Shown piece by piece: positions 20,511-30,961 of a stretch of DNA of 64,000 nucleotides. Below the pieces are notes generated by a model. It was not told where the DNA came from, did not search any database, and saw nothing but the letters and a program-made list of their open reading frames with translations. This stretch comes from Omphalotus guepiniiformis. Lineage: Eukaryota; Basidiomycota; Agaricomycetes; Agaricales; Omphalotaceae. The stretch spans positions 124,001 through 188,000 of the forward strand of contig JAQOOI010000079.1 of NCBI GenBank assembly GCA_028554645.1, written 5' to 3'. The position numbers were made by a program, and so were the translations under genes. Numbering within the stretch: the first letter of the stretch is position 1; the number at the start of each line of letters is the position of its first letter.

Positions 20511-22476
20511 CTCATGGAGTTATGCTTTACCGGGCCCAGTGCAATCATTGGAGGACAACAGGGTGGAGTGGGCCCGTGATTTCTTTTTTGTCCACACACT
20601 CCGGGGTACCAAAGGAGGTTCCAGGCATCGGCGCGGGTCTGCACAGGCCACATTAGAGGGGTTCCTAACCCAATGCGACATTCCGATAGGTGTAACACAG
20701 TCGTCCGGGGAGTGGTGGATAGATATTGGCCTCAAAATTTCCAGTCGTAGGGGTGACTGCCTTCATTGGGCGACATCCGCACACTTCCGTATCGTCCAGG
20801 AGCTGCTTCAGATCTCTGAAGAGAACGCCAGCCGTATCACCAGTCTGGGTAGCTCCAAATACAACCGGGACATTGCTAGCCATCTCATGGCTGTATCAGG
20901 CTGTAGGATTGAGCCTGGTCAACGTGCCGCGAGCCCCTTCGAAGCTTGCTACTTCCAGATGTACACTACGGATAAAGCGGTGACTTATAACCCAGAGGGT
21001 CGCCATCATGGGAAGGCAATTACCATCAGTGCTGCAATGGGGAATATGCAGCCTCCCGTCTTCATTGAGGGACTTTTCAATGCCTACACAGCAGCTCTTA
21101 AGGAGAGTCCATACAACGCCCGTGTGGAAGCTCGTGTGCCTATGGTGCATGCCACAACGGCTTTCATGTACTTCTCCATCCCAGTCCTTCGTCAATCCCT
21201 TTTGATGGTCAGGAAGTCTGAATGGTGGTATGTTATCATATCCTCTATTCAAATTTTCCATCTAACCAATGATAACCTATGCAGGAATTTTCAAGCGTAT
21301 CGGGTGTCTGCTATCAGGCACATCCTCATGAGTCAAGTGTCCGGCCAGCCAGAGTTCCGGGTACACCCAGCCACCCTTCTTCTCACTGCTGCTTGCGTTT
21401 GGCTAATCAATGGGCTACATTCATGCCCTGATGATGGTTCCGCAGCACGCAATCTCATGCGAGCAGTGTTACCCCTCACAAATGCGGCAGAGCCCGACTC
21501 ATTCACCTTGCTGCATCCAAGGAGTGGTGGGAATGCCCAGGAGGAGGGGGAAGAGAGCGATGAGGAGCTGTATGCAGTGCCCTATTGTCCCTTTGGAGCC
21601 ATCTTCCTGCACTGTGTAGTTATTGATGTTGACGTCCCATGCATGAGGAAGGGTGGCTTTTATTTGTCCTCCTCCGCCTTCCGGTTCATCTTTGATGGCA
21701 CAGAACAGGAAATCAGGGACCGATATGCATCTATAGGGATTCTTTCCAAGAATTCCACAGCTACGCACCGTATCTCCACCAACAAGCTTTTCAAGACATC
21801 TCTTGTGCCACCTAATCCCTCTGGTGCCATTCTCTTCAATCTCGAGGCCAAGGGCCATGCACTCCCCCCTCCAGCCGTGGATGCAGGTTCAGATGAGGAG
21901 CCAGATTCTGCTGGGGAGGCAGGAGAGCCTCAGACTGAGGGGCTTGATCAACATCTATCAGATATTTACCGTCAATTTCTGGTCGACGTAGTCATGAAGA
22001 CTCCCAACCCCAAGAGTGCCTCCTTACCCTCATATTTCAAGCTCACCAAGGATCAACGCCTGGCAGTCACTGAGGAGGCTTACCAAAATGACTGTCTCTC
22101 AGATCTTTGGCGTGCTTGCAGTTGGAAGGTTGGATCACCAGGGGAGTTTGATACTGTGTTCAGTCACCTCTTCCCAGTGAAGGGTCACGAAACGTCCTCA
22201 AAGGCCCAGAACTATTCTCAGTGCCGCTATTATATCATGTGGAAGACTATGTGCAGGGATGCCACTCAGAAGGCGGTGGAGGATGCCCGCCGAGCCATTC
22301 GTAGGAGGCTTTTGAGATTTTTTTGGCTTCCACATGCCGCTCAAGATAAGATGTGGACCACTTCATCCAAGGGTACTGGGTTCACCCACTTTCCTCCTGG
22401 TTCATCAGGGCCATCACCACGTATCTTATGTTGTGGATATCCAAATGTCAGAGTCGCTGAAGAAGTAGTCCAGTAG
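20509..22476 (+). CDS. unknown protein, 5'-truncated at the satellite edge
   Basis: A long open frame of about 650 codons without an in-frame ATG at its start; the first residues are read from a GTG at 20539 and a TAA stands at 20506, so the gene begins at the satellite junction without its own start. The sequence is protein-like, with many Trp and Cys residues (WWIDIGL near residue 59, CGYPN near the end), an acidic Glu/Asp linker near residues 335-345 and another near 450-470. It resembles high-copy hypothetical proteins I recall from Agaricomycetes, but I recognise no domain or catalytic motif. A 57-bp in-frame intron (21228-21284) probably lies inside. The lack of stops suggests recent origin or selection. 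Function unknown. Confidence 0.6.
   Translation, partial: LSWSYALPGPVQSLEDNRVEWARDFFFVHTLRGTKGGSRHRRGSAQATLEGFLTQCDIPIGVTQSSGEWWIDIGLKISSRRGDCLHWATSAHFRIVQELLQISEENASRITSLGSSKYNRDIASHLMAVSGCRIEPGQRAASPFEACYFQMYTTDKAVTYNPEGRHHGKAITISAAMGNMQPPVFIEGLFNAYTAALKESPYNARVEARVPMVHATTAFMYFSIPVLRQSLLMVRKSEWWYVIISSIQIFHLTNDNLCRNFQAYRVSAIRHILMSQVSGQPEFRVHPATLLLTAACVWLINGLHSCPDDGSAARNLMRAVLPLTNAAEPDSFTLLHPRSGGNAQEEGEESDEELYAVPYCPFGAIFLHCVVIDVDVPCMRKGGFYLSSSAFRFIFDGTEQEIRDRYASIGILSKNSTATHRISTNKLFKTSLVPPNPSGAILFNLEAKGHALPPPAVDAGSDEEPDSAGEAGEPQTEGLDQHLSDIYRQFLVDVVMKTPNPKSASLPSYFKLTKDQRLAVTEEAYQNDCLSDLWRACSWKVGSPGEFDTVFSHLFPVKGHETSSKAQNYSQCRYYIMWKTMCRDATQKAVEDARRAIRRRLLRFFWLPHAAQDKMWTTSSKGTGFTHFPPGSSGPSPRILCCGYPNVRVAEEVVQ
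21228..21284 (+). other. probable 57-bp intron that is open in frame
   Basis: Donor GTATGT, branch-like CTAAC at 21262-21266 and acceptor TATGCAG. Its length is 19 codons with no stop, so the unspliced frame stays open. Splicing joins SEWW to NFQAYRV. The intronic residues are hydrophobic and less gene-like than the flanks. Confidence 0.65.
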
Positions 22477-22497
22477 TACATCTTTGTTAACAACCTT

Positions 22498-22805
22498 CCA
22501 AAATACAATTTCGTTTTCTGCCTAGCAGTATGTGGGATGAACACTTCATCTACGACAAAGTCTTGTGTGTGTCATGTCTTTCCGCACTTTTCTCCAAATG
22601 TCAGAATCTTCCAAAATACAATTTCGTTTTCTGCCTAGCAGTAGGTGGGATGAACGCTTTGTCTACGACGAAGTCTTGTGCATCATGTCTTTCCGCACTT
22701 TTCTCCTGGCACAATGTCGGATATGTTTCAAAAACAGTTTCTTTTTCTGCGTAGCAGTATGTGGGATGAGTGCTTTTGTCTATGACAAAGTCTCATGTTT
22801 CAAAT
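22498..22805 (+). repeat. 115-bp tandem triplication downstream of the unknown gene
   Basis: Two and a half copies of a 113-117-bp unit (cores AAATACAATTTCG, CTAGCAGTATGTGGGATGA, CATGTCTTTCCGCAC). The copies are clearly diverged. It begins about 20 bp after the stop codon, so it may lie in the 3' UTR. Confidence 0.85.
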
Positions 22806-22810
22806 AGCAA

Positions 22811-22892
22811 GTGGCCCTGTAGAGAAGTGGTCTATGTGCAGATTAGATTGATAGCGCTCAATCTGTGGACAGGTTTGAGTCCTGTATGGGTC
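22811..22892 (+). tRNA. degenerate tRNA-like sequence
   Basis: TGGCCC at the 5' side can pair with GGGTCA at the 3' side. TAGA/TCTA forms a D-type stem around GAAGTGG. AGATTGA/TCAATCT forms a central stem. ACAGG/CCTGT closes a seven-base TTTGAGT loop like a T arm, with a B-box-like GGTTTGAGTCC. The spacing is not canonical, so this is more likely a tRNA relic or SINE head than a working tRNA. Confidence 0.35.
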
Positions 22893-23530
22893 AATAGCAT
22901 GCGCGTCATGAGGGTTGCTTCAATAACACGTTTGCTTTAATTTTTTCATAGTAAATACAAATACTATCTCTTTGAAACTCAAGTGAAAGTGTGCAAAGTG
23001 CAACATATATTGATAGTAGAAGAGTCTCATTGTAAGTTTCTATCTGTGATCTTACAGTAGCAATCTAAAAAAATTTACATGCTGATTATAAGTGATTTTA
23101 ATATGAAGTTATCCAAGTAGCCTGAAAGAAGTCCATACAATTCAATCAACTTAGACTGTAGATTTCACCATCTGATTTCATAAAAGAAATGCTTGACCAA
23201 ATAACATTGTTCAATTGTAGAGCTCAGAAAAAAAGATCAGTCCTTATGAGCAGCCAAAACAAGGTGATGCAAATGCAATAAACAACTGATCCACAGAAAT
23301 TTGCACATCCTGAATTCATTTTATTCACTCTGGTCTGTCAGACTCTACTCACTCCGTGCACCCTAATCTGTCAGACCCTACTTGAACCCTACTCACTTCA
23401 CTCTGTCACACCCTACTTGCACATTATGCACTCTAGTCTCTCAGACCCTACTCAGACCCTACTCATCCTACCTTTCAGACCCTATACTAGTCTCTAATAA
23501 CCCAACTTCGCTCATCCGAAAAAAAATTCA
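22893..23530. other. AT-rich spacer with a short pyrimidine repeat
   Basis: No gene seen. From 23325 to 23500 a loose tandem motif CAGACCCTACTC recurs about every 20-40 bp. Confidence 0.4.
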
Positions 23531-24971
23531 GGTAGGAGAGGAAGTCGAAGTAATTGGTGGACAATATATTCACCATCATGGCCTCGTCCTGGAGAGCAAG
23601 AACTGGGTTGTTGAAATCCAGGAAGGACTTTCAACTGAGGTGAGGTAGCCTGCTGACACATGAACCTTTCTTCTGACTTGATAGCAGCCTGTCACTGTTC
23701 ACGTCAACACTGTTCGAAAAGTAGGCAACCTAGTGATGAAGCAGACAGCATTGCCAATTGCAGTGCCGAAAGACCAGAATTGGATTAAGCCATACGGCGA
23801 GGATGGCTCAATCCAACCAGCTCAGGCCAAGACACCAGCAACACCAAGACCGCCCTGAATTGGATTGGAGGTCACTTTGACCAGGCACGCAGGCCACAAG
23901 GGCGAGGTCGGATATGTGAAAGACGTGAACATGCATCACGAGGGTGATAGCGGAATCCAACTCGATGTGTGCCTCGACACATTTGGATATTCCTCTGGAT
24001 CCCCCCTTGTAAAGGTCAATTACGACCATGTTTGCCACTGCAGGTAAGCATACTGTGCAATTAACCCAGCGCTGGACGAACACACTGACCTTGGAAAAGC
24101 TCGGGAACGTTTCCGGATGATTTTCTACCTCGAACGGCTGTACAACGTAGCTTTTACACATTCAACGAAGACTACGAGCAGATATATGAGGACTCCAAGA
24201 GAACGGCAATAACACTGGTCAACCAGGCCACAGCAGTCGGATGGTCCACCAAAGACTGGATCATGATCATTGATAATACCAACTGCGCTGCCAAGCAGGC
24301 CACAAACGCTGACTCGGCAAGACCTCATTTGCCCACCCCTATGCCAGACATGCTCGACACCCTCGACACTGTTCGCAAGGGAGGCCCAGCGTGGGATCCA
24401 GACAGTGCTGTCCCTCAAGCTGTGTGGGATCCGGAGTACATCCCAGCCTCCACTCTCGAGCCCCGGATGTTCAATGGCCCTGACTATCACTGGATAACCG
24501 ATCCACACCTGCAGGCCGGTTTGGACGGGATGGAAGTCAAGGTGGCAGTCTCGGATGGAGAGTGCTTGGAGACAAATGTCTTTGTGCGACTCAAATTGGA
24601 GAACGACAACGTCCTGGTGAAATGTACTAAATTGAGGCCATTTAATGTGACATTTATCCTGAACCCAAAACTCATTGAAGAGTTGCACAATCGGCCAGAT
24701 CCATGGAACGAACGGAGTCTGATGGTTGTCATTGCTGGTCCGCACATGGGTAAGCTGGTCTGACGAGCATACCACCAGGCCAAGAACCCAGCGGAAAAGA
24801 AAACAAGGGACAACTCGCTCATTATTGTCCGACCATTTGCTATTGGCTATTGAGGGGGAGACACAGAGTCTTCTCGACGGAACGCTCATCTTCAACCAGG
24901 CGGAACTGGCACTGGTGAAGGAGTCAAAAACACTCAAGAAGCATGGCAATGATTTGATGTCCGAAATCTGA
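23531..24971 (+). pseudogene. KOW-motif (SPT5-like) repetitive gene, disrupted
   Basis: Pieces of a gene with KOW-like motifs: GEEVEVIGGQYIHHHGLVLE (about 23535-23595) and GLEVTLTRHAGHKGEVGYVK (about 23861-23920), which resemble the KOW repeats of the transcription elongation factor SPT5. A clean 166-codon frame at 24263-24763 follows (WDPEYIPASTLEPRMF, then GMEVKVAV and VIAGPHMGKLV, another KOW-like strand). A TGA lies in frame just before GLEVTL (about 23855), and later pieces lie in different frames; some breaks may be unrecognised introns. I recall multi-copy SPT5-like genes of this shape in Agaricomycetes. It is a gene relic here, and its role is unknown. Confidence 0.5.
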
Positions 24972-25157
24972 CTCAACTATCATAATGGAGTGTGGAAGCT
25001 GAGTGATGGGTCGCCGTAGATGGAACAATATGCTGTTGAATTTACTCCATTGTATATAATAGCCAGGATACATAGTATATAATAGAGTTACACTACATGC
25101 CAATGGATGAATATTGGCTGGATTACGCCACAGCTGGAATGAGCGTAGTGGTACCCC

Positions 25158-25950
25158 TTTTTTTTTTTAATTCATTTCATTGTGCTGAGGCCAATTTGTA
25201 GCCTATGATGCACAGCAGCTATCTGAATGAGTACATAGATGTGTAACAACTGTTGATATGTGAACGTTCATATATGATGTATATCGGCACATCTCCGAGA
25301 GTCGGGTATCCTTCCAATGCCGGGTCCTAATTATCCAGAATTGAGGATCATCTCGCAGCCACCACTTCTGTGTATACCCCCAGCCTACTGTCCCAAATCT
25401 TGATCTCCCGGCATATCCTGCTTGGTAACCATCACCTTCCCCATATAGAACTTCATGCCCGCCCCGACTAACAGTGCTGCCTACTAAGGCCACAGTGCAT
25501 AACCCCCTATTATTCTAAACCTGAAACCGCTCTTCCCATTTTTCGGGTCCCAATTCGGGTCACTGGTTATTGCGGGCACCACTCCACCCAGTGACCAAGG
25601 CGTCATGGATCAAGTATTCGGAATTGGCAATAGTGAGCATGCTGGACCTGATACAATCAAATGCGGGTTAATAACGGGATGACAGCTCCGAGTATGATGA
25701 TGGGCAGGGTAATTAAGAAGTGTGGAAAGATGTTCCTGATAGGTACTGCCCTTCTGGGCCCAGTTTGTTTTGTATGGTGGGACTCTTAGGCGAGAATCGT
25801 TGTTGTGGTAGAAGCCCAGAGTGTCTAAGGTGTTTTCTCTGGGTTGCGAGGGTGGGGGATTGAAACCCCGTTGGCTCAGATGTCATCAACCTGTGGGAAC
25901 AGGATGGTCTGAGCCAGAGTGAATGGTACCACTACACCATCCCACCCCTT
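25158..25950 (-). mobile_element. long SINE-like retroposon with tRNA-type head and poly(A) tail
   Basis: On the minus strand the segment starts with a tRNA-like head (25947 down to 25850) and ends in 11 A (plus-strand T run 25158-25168). It is flanked by a 12-14-bp direct repeat TAGTGGTACCCC(TT) at 25146-25159 and 25951-25964. Head, A-tail and target duplication are the marks of a LINE-mobilised SINE. At about 793 bp it is long for a SINE, and the body shows no open frame I recognise. It could also be two nested events. Confidence 0.55.
25850..25947 (-). tRNA. tRNA-like head of the SINE-like element
   Basis: Acceptor halves GGGTGGG and CCCACCC pair perfectly. The T arm is GGGG around TTTCAATC with CCCC, containing a B-box-like sequence. 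The A-box-like GGTGTAGTGGTACC follows the acceptor. A long stem TGGCTCAGA/TCTGAGCCA with a 27-nt loop replaces the normal anticodon arm, as in an intron-bearing or expanded arm. It is probably a Pol III promoter head, not a translating tRNA. Confidence 0.5.
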
Positions 25951-25964
25951 TAGTGGTACCCCTT

Positions 25965-26445
25965 GAAAGTGTCTGGCCTCTTCGCGGCTCAAGAGACAAG
26001 TAACTGCTACAACACAGTGGAACCAACAGACGCGTGTCATTTACAGTTGTTGCAAAAACGCACAATGTGACAAGCTGGAGTGAAGGGGAAGATGTGTGGG
26101 AGAGGTGCGTTGGCGAATATTTGCTGCTGTGCAGGGAACTAACTCAATGGGGTATGTTCAGAAGGTGCAGGGATGTCGTGGGCAAGCCCTGAAGTAAAAT
26201 TCAGGTTGCGGAGGGCTCAAATAACAGTGTTTCGTAGGTGTAAAATTCTCGTAGCTGCACATCAAAAATAACATTTGTTCGGGAAAATAGGTGCACCTGG
26301 CATTGTCAAATCTAATTTCAATTGTGTTTGAAATTGAAGCAGAGGAAGGGAGCCGTTGGGTTCATTGGGACTGGAGTTGATTTCTCAGCCTTGGGACTGA
26401 AGGGTCCGGGAACACCTCTGAAAGCTGAAAAGTGGGAATTTCCAG

Positions 26446-26448
<3 letters not shown>
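25965..26448. other. intergenic spacer
   Basis: No convincing gene or repeat seen. Confidence 0.4.

Positions 26449-26530
<82 letters not shown>
26449..26530 (+). repeat. 82-bp poly-G tract
   Basis: 33 G (26449-26481), one A at 26482, then 48 G (26483-26530). Predicted proline- or glycine-rich frames across it are artefacts of the homopolymer. It could fold into G-quadruplexes, or be a sequencing or assembly artefact. Confidence 0.9.
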
Positions 26531-26531
<1 letters not shown>

Positions 26532-26937
26532 GGGCTTCACGCACATGCTTGAGGCCCTGATCTTGGGACTGAGACGCCATGTGTGTGCCCGCACCTGCCT
26601 GATCATTCAGGGGAGGGAACGGGGTTGTAGAGCCACAAGTTGTTAGGGGCAGCACGCTTGCAAGGACCCACGTCCCATGTACTGTGATTGTGAATGTTGG
26701 AAAAAAATAGAGCGCGTTGAAACAATGTTCACTTCCTGGTGCCAGACGACAATGGCACCACAAGGACAACATCCATTTGAAGATTTGCAAATCACAAGTC
26801 CATTTCGTGTGGGTATCGCAGGGTTGGATATCTGTCCTTTGTTGTTGAGCCCTCCTCAGTTAACCCAGACACAGCGCTGCTAGATAAAAGTCGCATTGAT
26901 AGGAGGCTGACGTGCTCTCTTTCTTCAACCCTTCAAA
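26531..26937. other. spacer upstream of helicase A
   Basis: No supported feature; possibly 5' flank of the zinc-finger exon that follows. Confidence 0.35.
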
Positions 26938-28323
26938 ATGAGTGTCCATTGTGGCTACTGTGAAGCATATTACAGCAAAAACCACCAGACTGACTGGCAT
27001 GCCAATGCATACACCATGAAGGCTTGCATGAGCCTGGTCAACAGGGTGGACTTGACGTCTCAAATGCCATCCACCATCCTTCGTCGAGAAATGGACGGGA
27101 GGATCACAGATACGGGCATTCTGCGATGCATTTGAAATAAGTGCATGCGGGCTTTCGACAGTCGCAGAGACTACTGTGAGCACTCCAGACTGGATCATGA
27201 CGCAAAGTTGAGCCTGTACAAAGTAAGTCTTGAATCTGTGGCAGGTGCTTGCATGGCTGACTTCGCTGGCTAGCTGAGAAGCATCCCTGCCGCTTTCCTG
27301 AGTGAGGAGCCCACGGACGGCACGCCAGCCCAGGGAAGTTTGTCATTGCAGCCAGACGGTGGGCCTTCTGGGTTCAAGGATTCTAGTCCCTTGTCATCAG
27401 TGAATGGTGATTCGGAGGTGAGGATGGTATTCTTTCATTGGGGATAGTTATCTGACAAAAGTTGCAGGAGGAGCAAATTCAGGAAGACAAAGTTAGGGAG
27501 TGGTCTGAGTGGGAAGTCGGTACCTCTGGTGGTGGAGCCAGGGACAGGGATGATTTTGAGTGGGAGGTAGGTGACAGGATGACCTGCTACAAGCCAACAG
27601 CTGACTCAAGACATACAGGGCAGTGTGGAGGAGAAGGCAGGGAAGATGGCCAGCTCAAACCCACAGGTGCGTGGCCAGATCTTCTGCTGCAAAGGAACAG
27701 CTAACTCAAAACATACAGGTGGGCCTTGAGACTTACACGCCTGGGGATCCTGCGAACATGCCAAACTCGCAAGCGGAGGTGAGTGACACGACCAAGTGTA
27801 CTCCCACCAATGGCTGACTGGAAGGTACAGAGTGAAGTTGAGACATCCGTGGCAGAGGAAGTTGCGTACATCACAAGCTCAATGGCAGGGGGCAGTGACG
27901 GGGTTGTCAACTCCACACTGACAACTAAGTCGATCTAGCAGAGGGAAGTCGACGCATCACGGGAAGGTGGGCAAGTGCAGAGGAACGGAGCAGAGGTATG
28001 CATCTACATTTTTCATTACCCCCCAAAGCACTACCTGACTTTTGAGGGTTACCAAGGACGACGGTGGTGTCAATTCTCTAGGCACCCAAAGTGCGTTGTT
28101 GTTGTTGTTGTCGTCGCTGTTGTTGTCATCCGGACTGTATCGGCCGACTGTTTCTGAAGCTGAACTGCCTGAGGTCAACAGGGCACTGCTTGGGATCTCG
28201 TTTGTCGTAGTACCCGCATACAGGACACTACACTGCATCACCTGTGAACATGCCGTGCTGCCGGACAGTGTCGAATGACACGTAAAGGCGAAGCATAGCG
28301 TAAAGTCAAAGGATCCTCATCTC

Positions 28324-29864
28324 ATGACAGTGCTGGCAGTTATCTCAACTCTAAAGACGGAGGACAAGCTGGTAACGTCGGTGGCACACGTGGAGCACCC
28401 CGCTCAGTTTAGTCCTCCCCTTCCACATTTGAAGATAGTGAGGAATGGGTTGGCTTGCAAGTCGTGTGACTATTGCGTGCCACAGTTGTCGTCCATGAAG
28501 AAACATCAACTACAGTTCCATGCACTTTACAGGATGATGGACGAGCGAGAGTGTTATTATTCAGGGGAGTTGCAAAACTTCTTCCCAGAGAGACAGAATT
28601 ACTTTCAAGTCGCAGCAAACCTGGCTGCAGATCCCCCTGGAACAATGTTCACAACTTATATGGTGCAAGTCATGAAGTCATTCACAGCTGGCCCGCCAAC
28701 TGTCCTCCCTCCTCAGGGCCCCAAGGAAATCACCCCCTTCCACTGCATGATGGGATGGTACTCCTATCTGGGAGATTACATTGCCTCCAAAAAATCAATT
28801 GAATTGTTAATGCAGCTGAAGGCCCTTCCCAATGTGATGAACGGCTCAACGCTGGGCTTGGGACGTGTGCGTGACGTGACGATGTATTACCTGGACGACA
28901 TTAGGAAACAGGCACAACAATTGTCTTTTGGGGTCAGAAAGACATTGATGGAATTTCCAAGGTGCGGTTTGATGTTTGTATGCTACAGCAATCAGGAGTC
29001 TCACCCATGCATTGATTCTTCCTGTATAGGCAGCCAAATACAACAGCTTGGCGCGTTCATGAGGAAGATGAGACACTGAGGCATTACTCTGTTCCGTTGC
29101 AGGTACTGGTGTGCGCTCTCATCCGGAGTGTGGATCCCATGACCTCGTACGCAGGGTTCACTTTTCTGCTGACTCAGCAGACATATGGGGTAGAGGCGGG
29201 GCATTTGCCTTACATGACGTCTGACGATCTCCAGAAATTCGCAATGATATCAGAGTGCTGGTGGGAGATCTGGGGTTTCCGGGAGGGGTACCCCGCAATG
29301 TTGCCCAGGGTACAACGATGGCGTCTGCGTGGTGCAAGCAGCTCTCATGCTCAAGCACAAGAAGCTTCTGACCAGGAGCGCACAGATGTTGGGTTTCAGT
29401 CAGAGAATGTTGTAGCGCAGCTGGTCGCACACATGACAGACCAGCTGGCCCAAATGGAGCAGCAGATCAACACCCAGACCCAGGCCACCATGATTCAAGT
29501 TTTGAGCGAGGGAATTGCGTCTGGGGCCCTCAACAGGCTTAACATCTCATCCTTATGGCAACGAGGGATTTTGACTACCAATGGAACTAGTGATGTGGCT
29601 TCTTTCTGCCTGCCTGAGGAGGAGAGCTGGGCTGAGGTTCAATACCACCCATCGCTAAAGGATATGACAGCTTTGCTGACATGTATCTACCCTGCTGCTT
29701 CGAAGCCTGAATTCAGAAGTCAGTCTCAACACCAGCTGTGTGAGGCTTCTCTTTTGAACAGGCACAATGTTGTGGCTGTTCTGCCTACGGGTGGGGGGAA
29801 AAGCATTGCTTGCCATGGCTGGCACCTGCCATGGCAAGCGTGGAAAAGGTCACTTTGGTGGTAG
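28324..29864 (+). pseudogene. helicase A, OrsD zinc finger to Walker A (spliced segment)
   Basis: Open from 28324 to 28961, intron 28962-29029 (GTGCGG...TATAG, 68 bp), then open from 29030 to 29864. Splicing joins LMEFPR to QPNTTAW and restores HEEDETLRHYSVPLQ, while the unspliced frame ends in TGA at 29077. The frame leaves homology after GGGKSIA, where TGCCA seems duplicated, so the rest of the ATPase core lies in another frame. Confidence 0.6.
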
Positions 29865-30058
29865 TGCCTCACTGGTCCTTGCTCGCCCATCATTTGGAGG
29901 AGCCCCAGAAACTCGGCATCAAGTGTTTTCAGTGGACCACCGCACACAACAGTGAGCTACCAGCCTGGGTGATCTTGGTCTTTTTGGCAATGGAGTCTTT
30001 CACCAGTGTGGCTTTCGCAACATGAGTCCTGATTACCCTCCTTTTTTTCTGACTAAGG

Positions 30059-30961
30059 ATGGCCAGGCTGTACAAAGTCCAAAAGGATCGCATTGTCAGA
30101 TTGGTGGTGGATGAGATCCATGAGGCCCTCACTGCACTATCCTATCGCGAGGCAGCACTACACCTGCCTAAAATGGCTGAGCTCACAGTGCAGAAAGTGC
30201 TTCTGTCCGCAACGTTGCCGAGGAGCATGCAGCCAGTGCTCGAGAACAGGCTGGGTTTACTTGGGGACCTGCAATACATCCACACCGAAGTTCCTCAGCT
30301 TCATCTCCGCTACCACGTGGTCCAGTTGGAGAGTTGCAGAACGGATATGAACACCTTGGCCCGGGAAGTCATTGGATACCTCAATGCAAAGGTACTCACA
30401 GTGGGGGAACAGGGCATTGTGTTCACCCCACAGAAGGAGGATGCTGAGGAGTTGGGAGTTTTCACCAATGGATGCACACATAGTGACTTGGACAGGGAAA
30501 CAAGAACAGAAATCAAGCGGGCCTGGTTGGAGGGCAAGACACCCTGGATAACAGCGACAACCTGTCTCACACATGGTGTCAACAATTCCCGAGTTGCTGC
30601 CGTCGTCTTTGCTGGTACCTTGTATGGCTTACTCAACTTTCTACAGGGCGCCGGATGTGTGCGCGTTCCCAAAAAGGGGACGGTGATCTTGCTCGCCTTT
30701 TCAGAGGGAAAATCATTGATTAGGGGATGGGATGCTGCGAAGGACCCTGAGTGCACGCACGGCGACAAATTGCTCTTGAGCAGGAACAACGTTTGTCGCC
30801 GGAAAACCATTTCAGGATTGACTGATGGAAAAGAGAAATTGTGTGCGGACTACATGAAAGAAGGATTGGAGACTGAGTTGTGCGATGTATGTGGGGGTCC
30901 ATCAGAGTTGTTGGACGCAATTGAAGAGCTCCTACCAGATATGGGATCTGCATGTATATGA
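30059..30961 (+). pseudogene. helicase A, second RecA-like lobe
   Basis: A 300-codon frame with VVDEIHEAL, VLLSATLP, GIVFTPQKEDAEEL, ATTCLTHGVN and FLQGAGCVRVPKKG, i.e. helicase motifs II to VI in order. It ends with the CDVCGG cysteine pair and a stop after SACI. Confidence 0.6.

Noticed and set aside
24125..24976. Minus-strand 283-codon open frame
   Set aside because: It is opposite the KOW-like coding sequence, whose plus-strand motifs are clearer.
26322..26790. Proline- or glycine-rich proteins across the poly-G tract
   Set aside because: The runs are the homopolymer read in each frame; the flanks show no domain.
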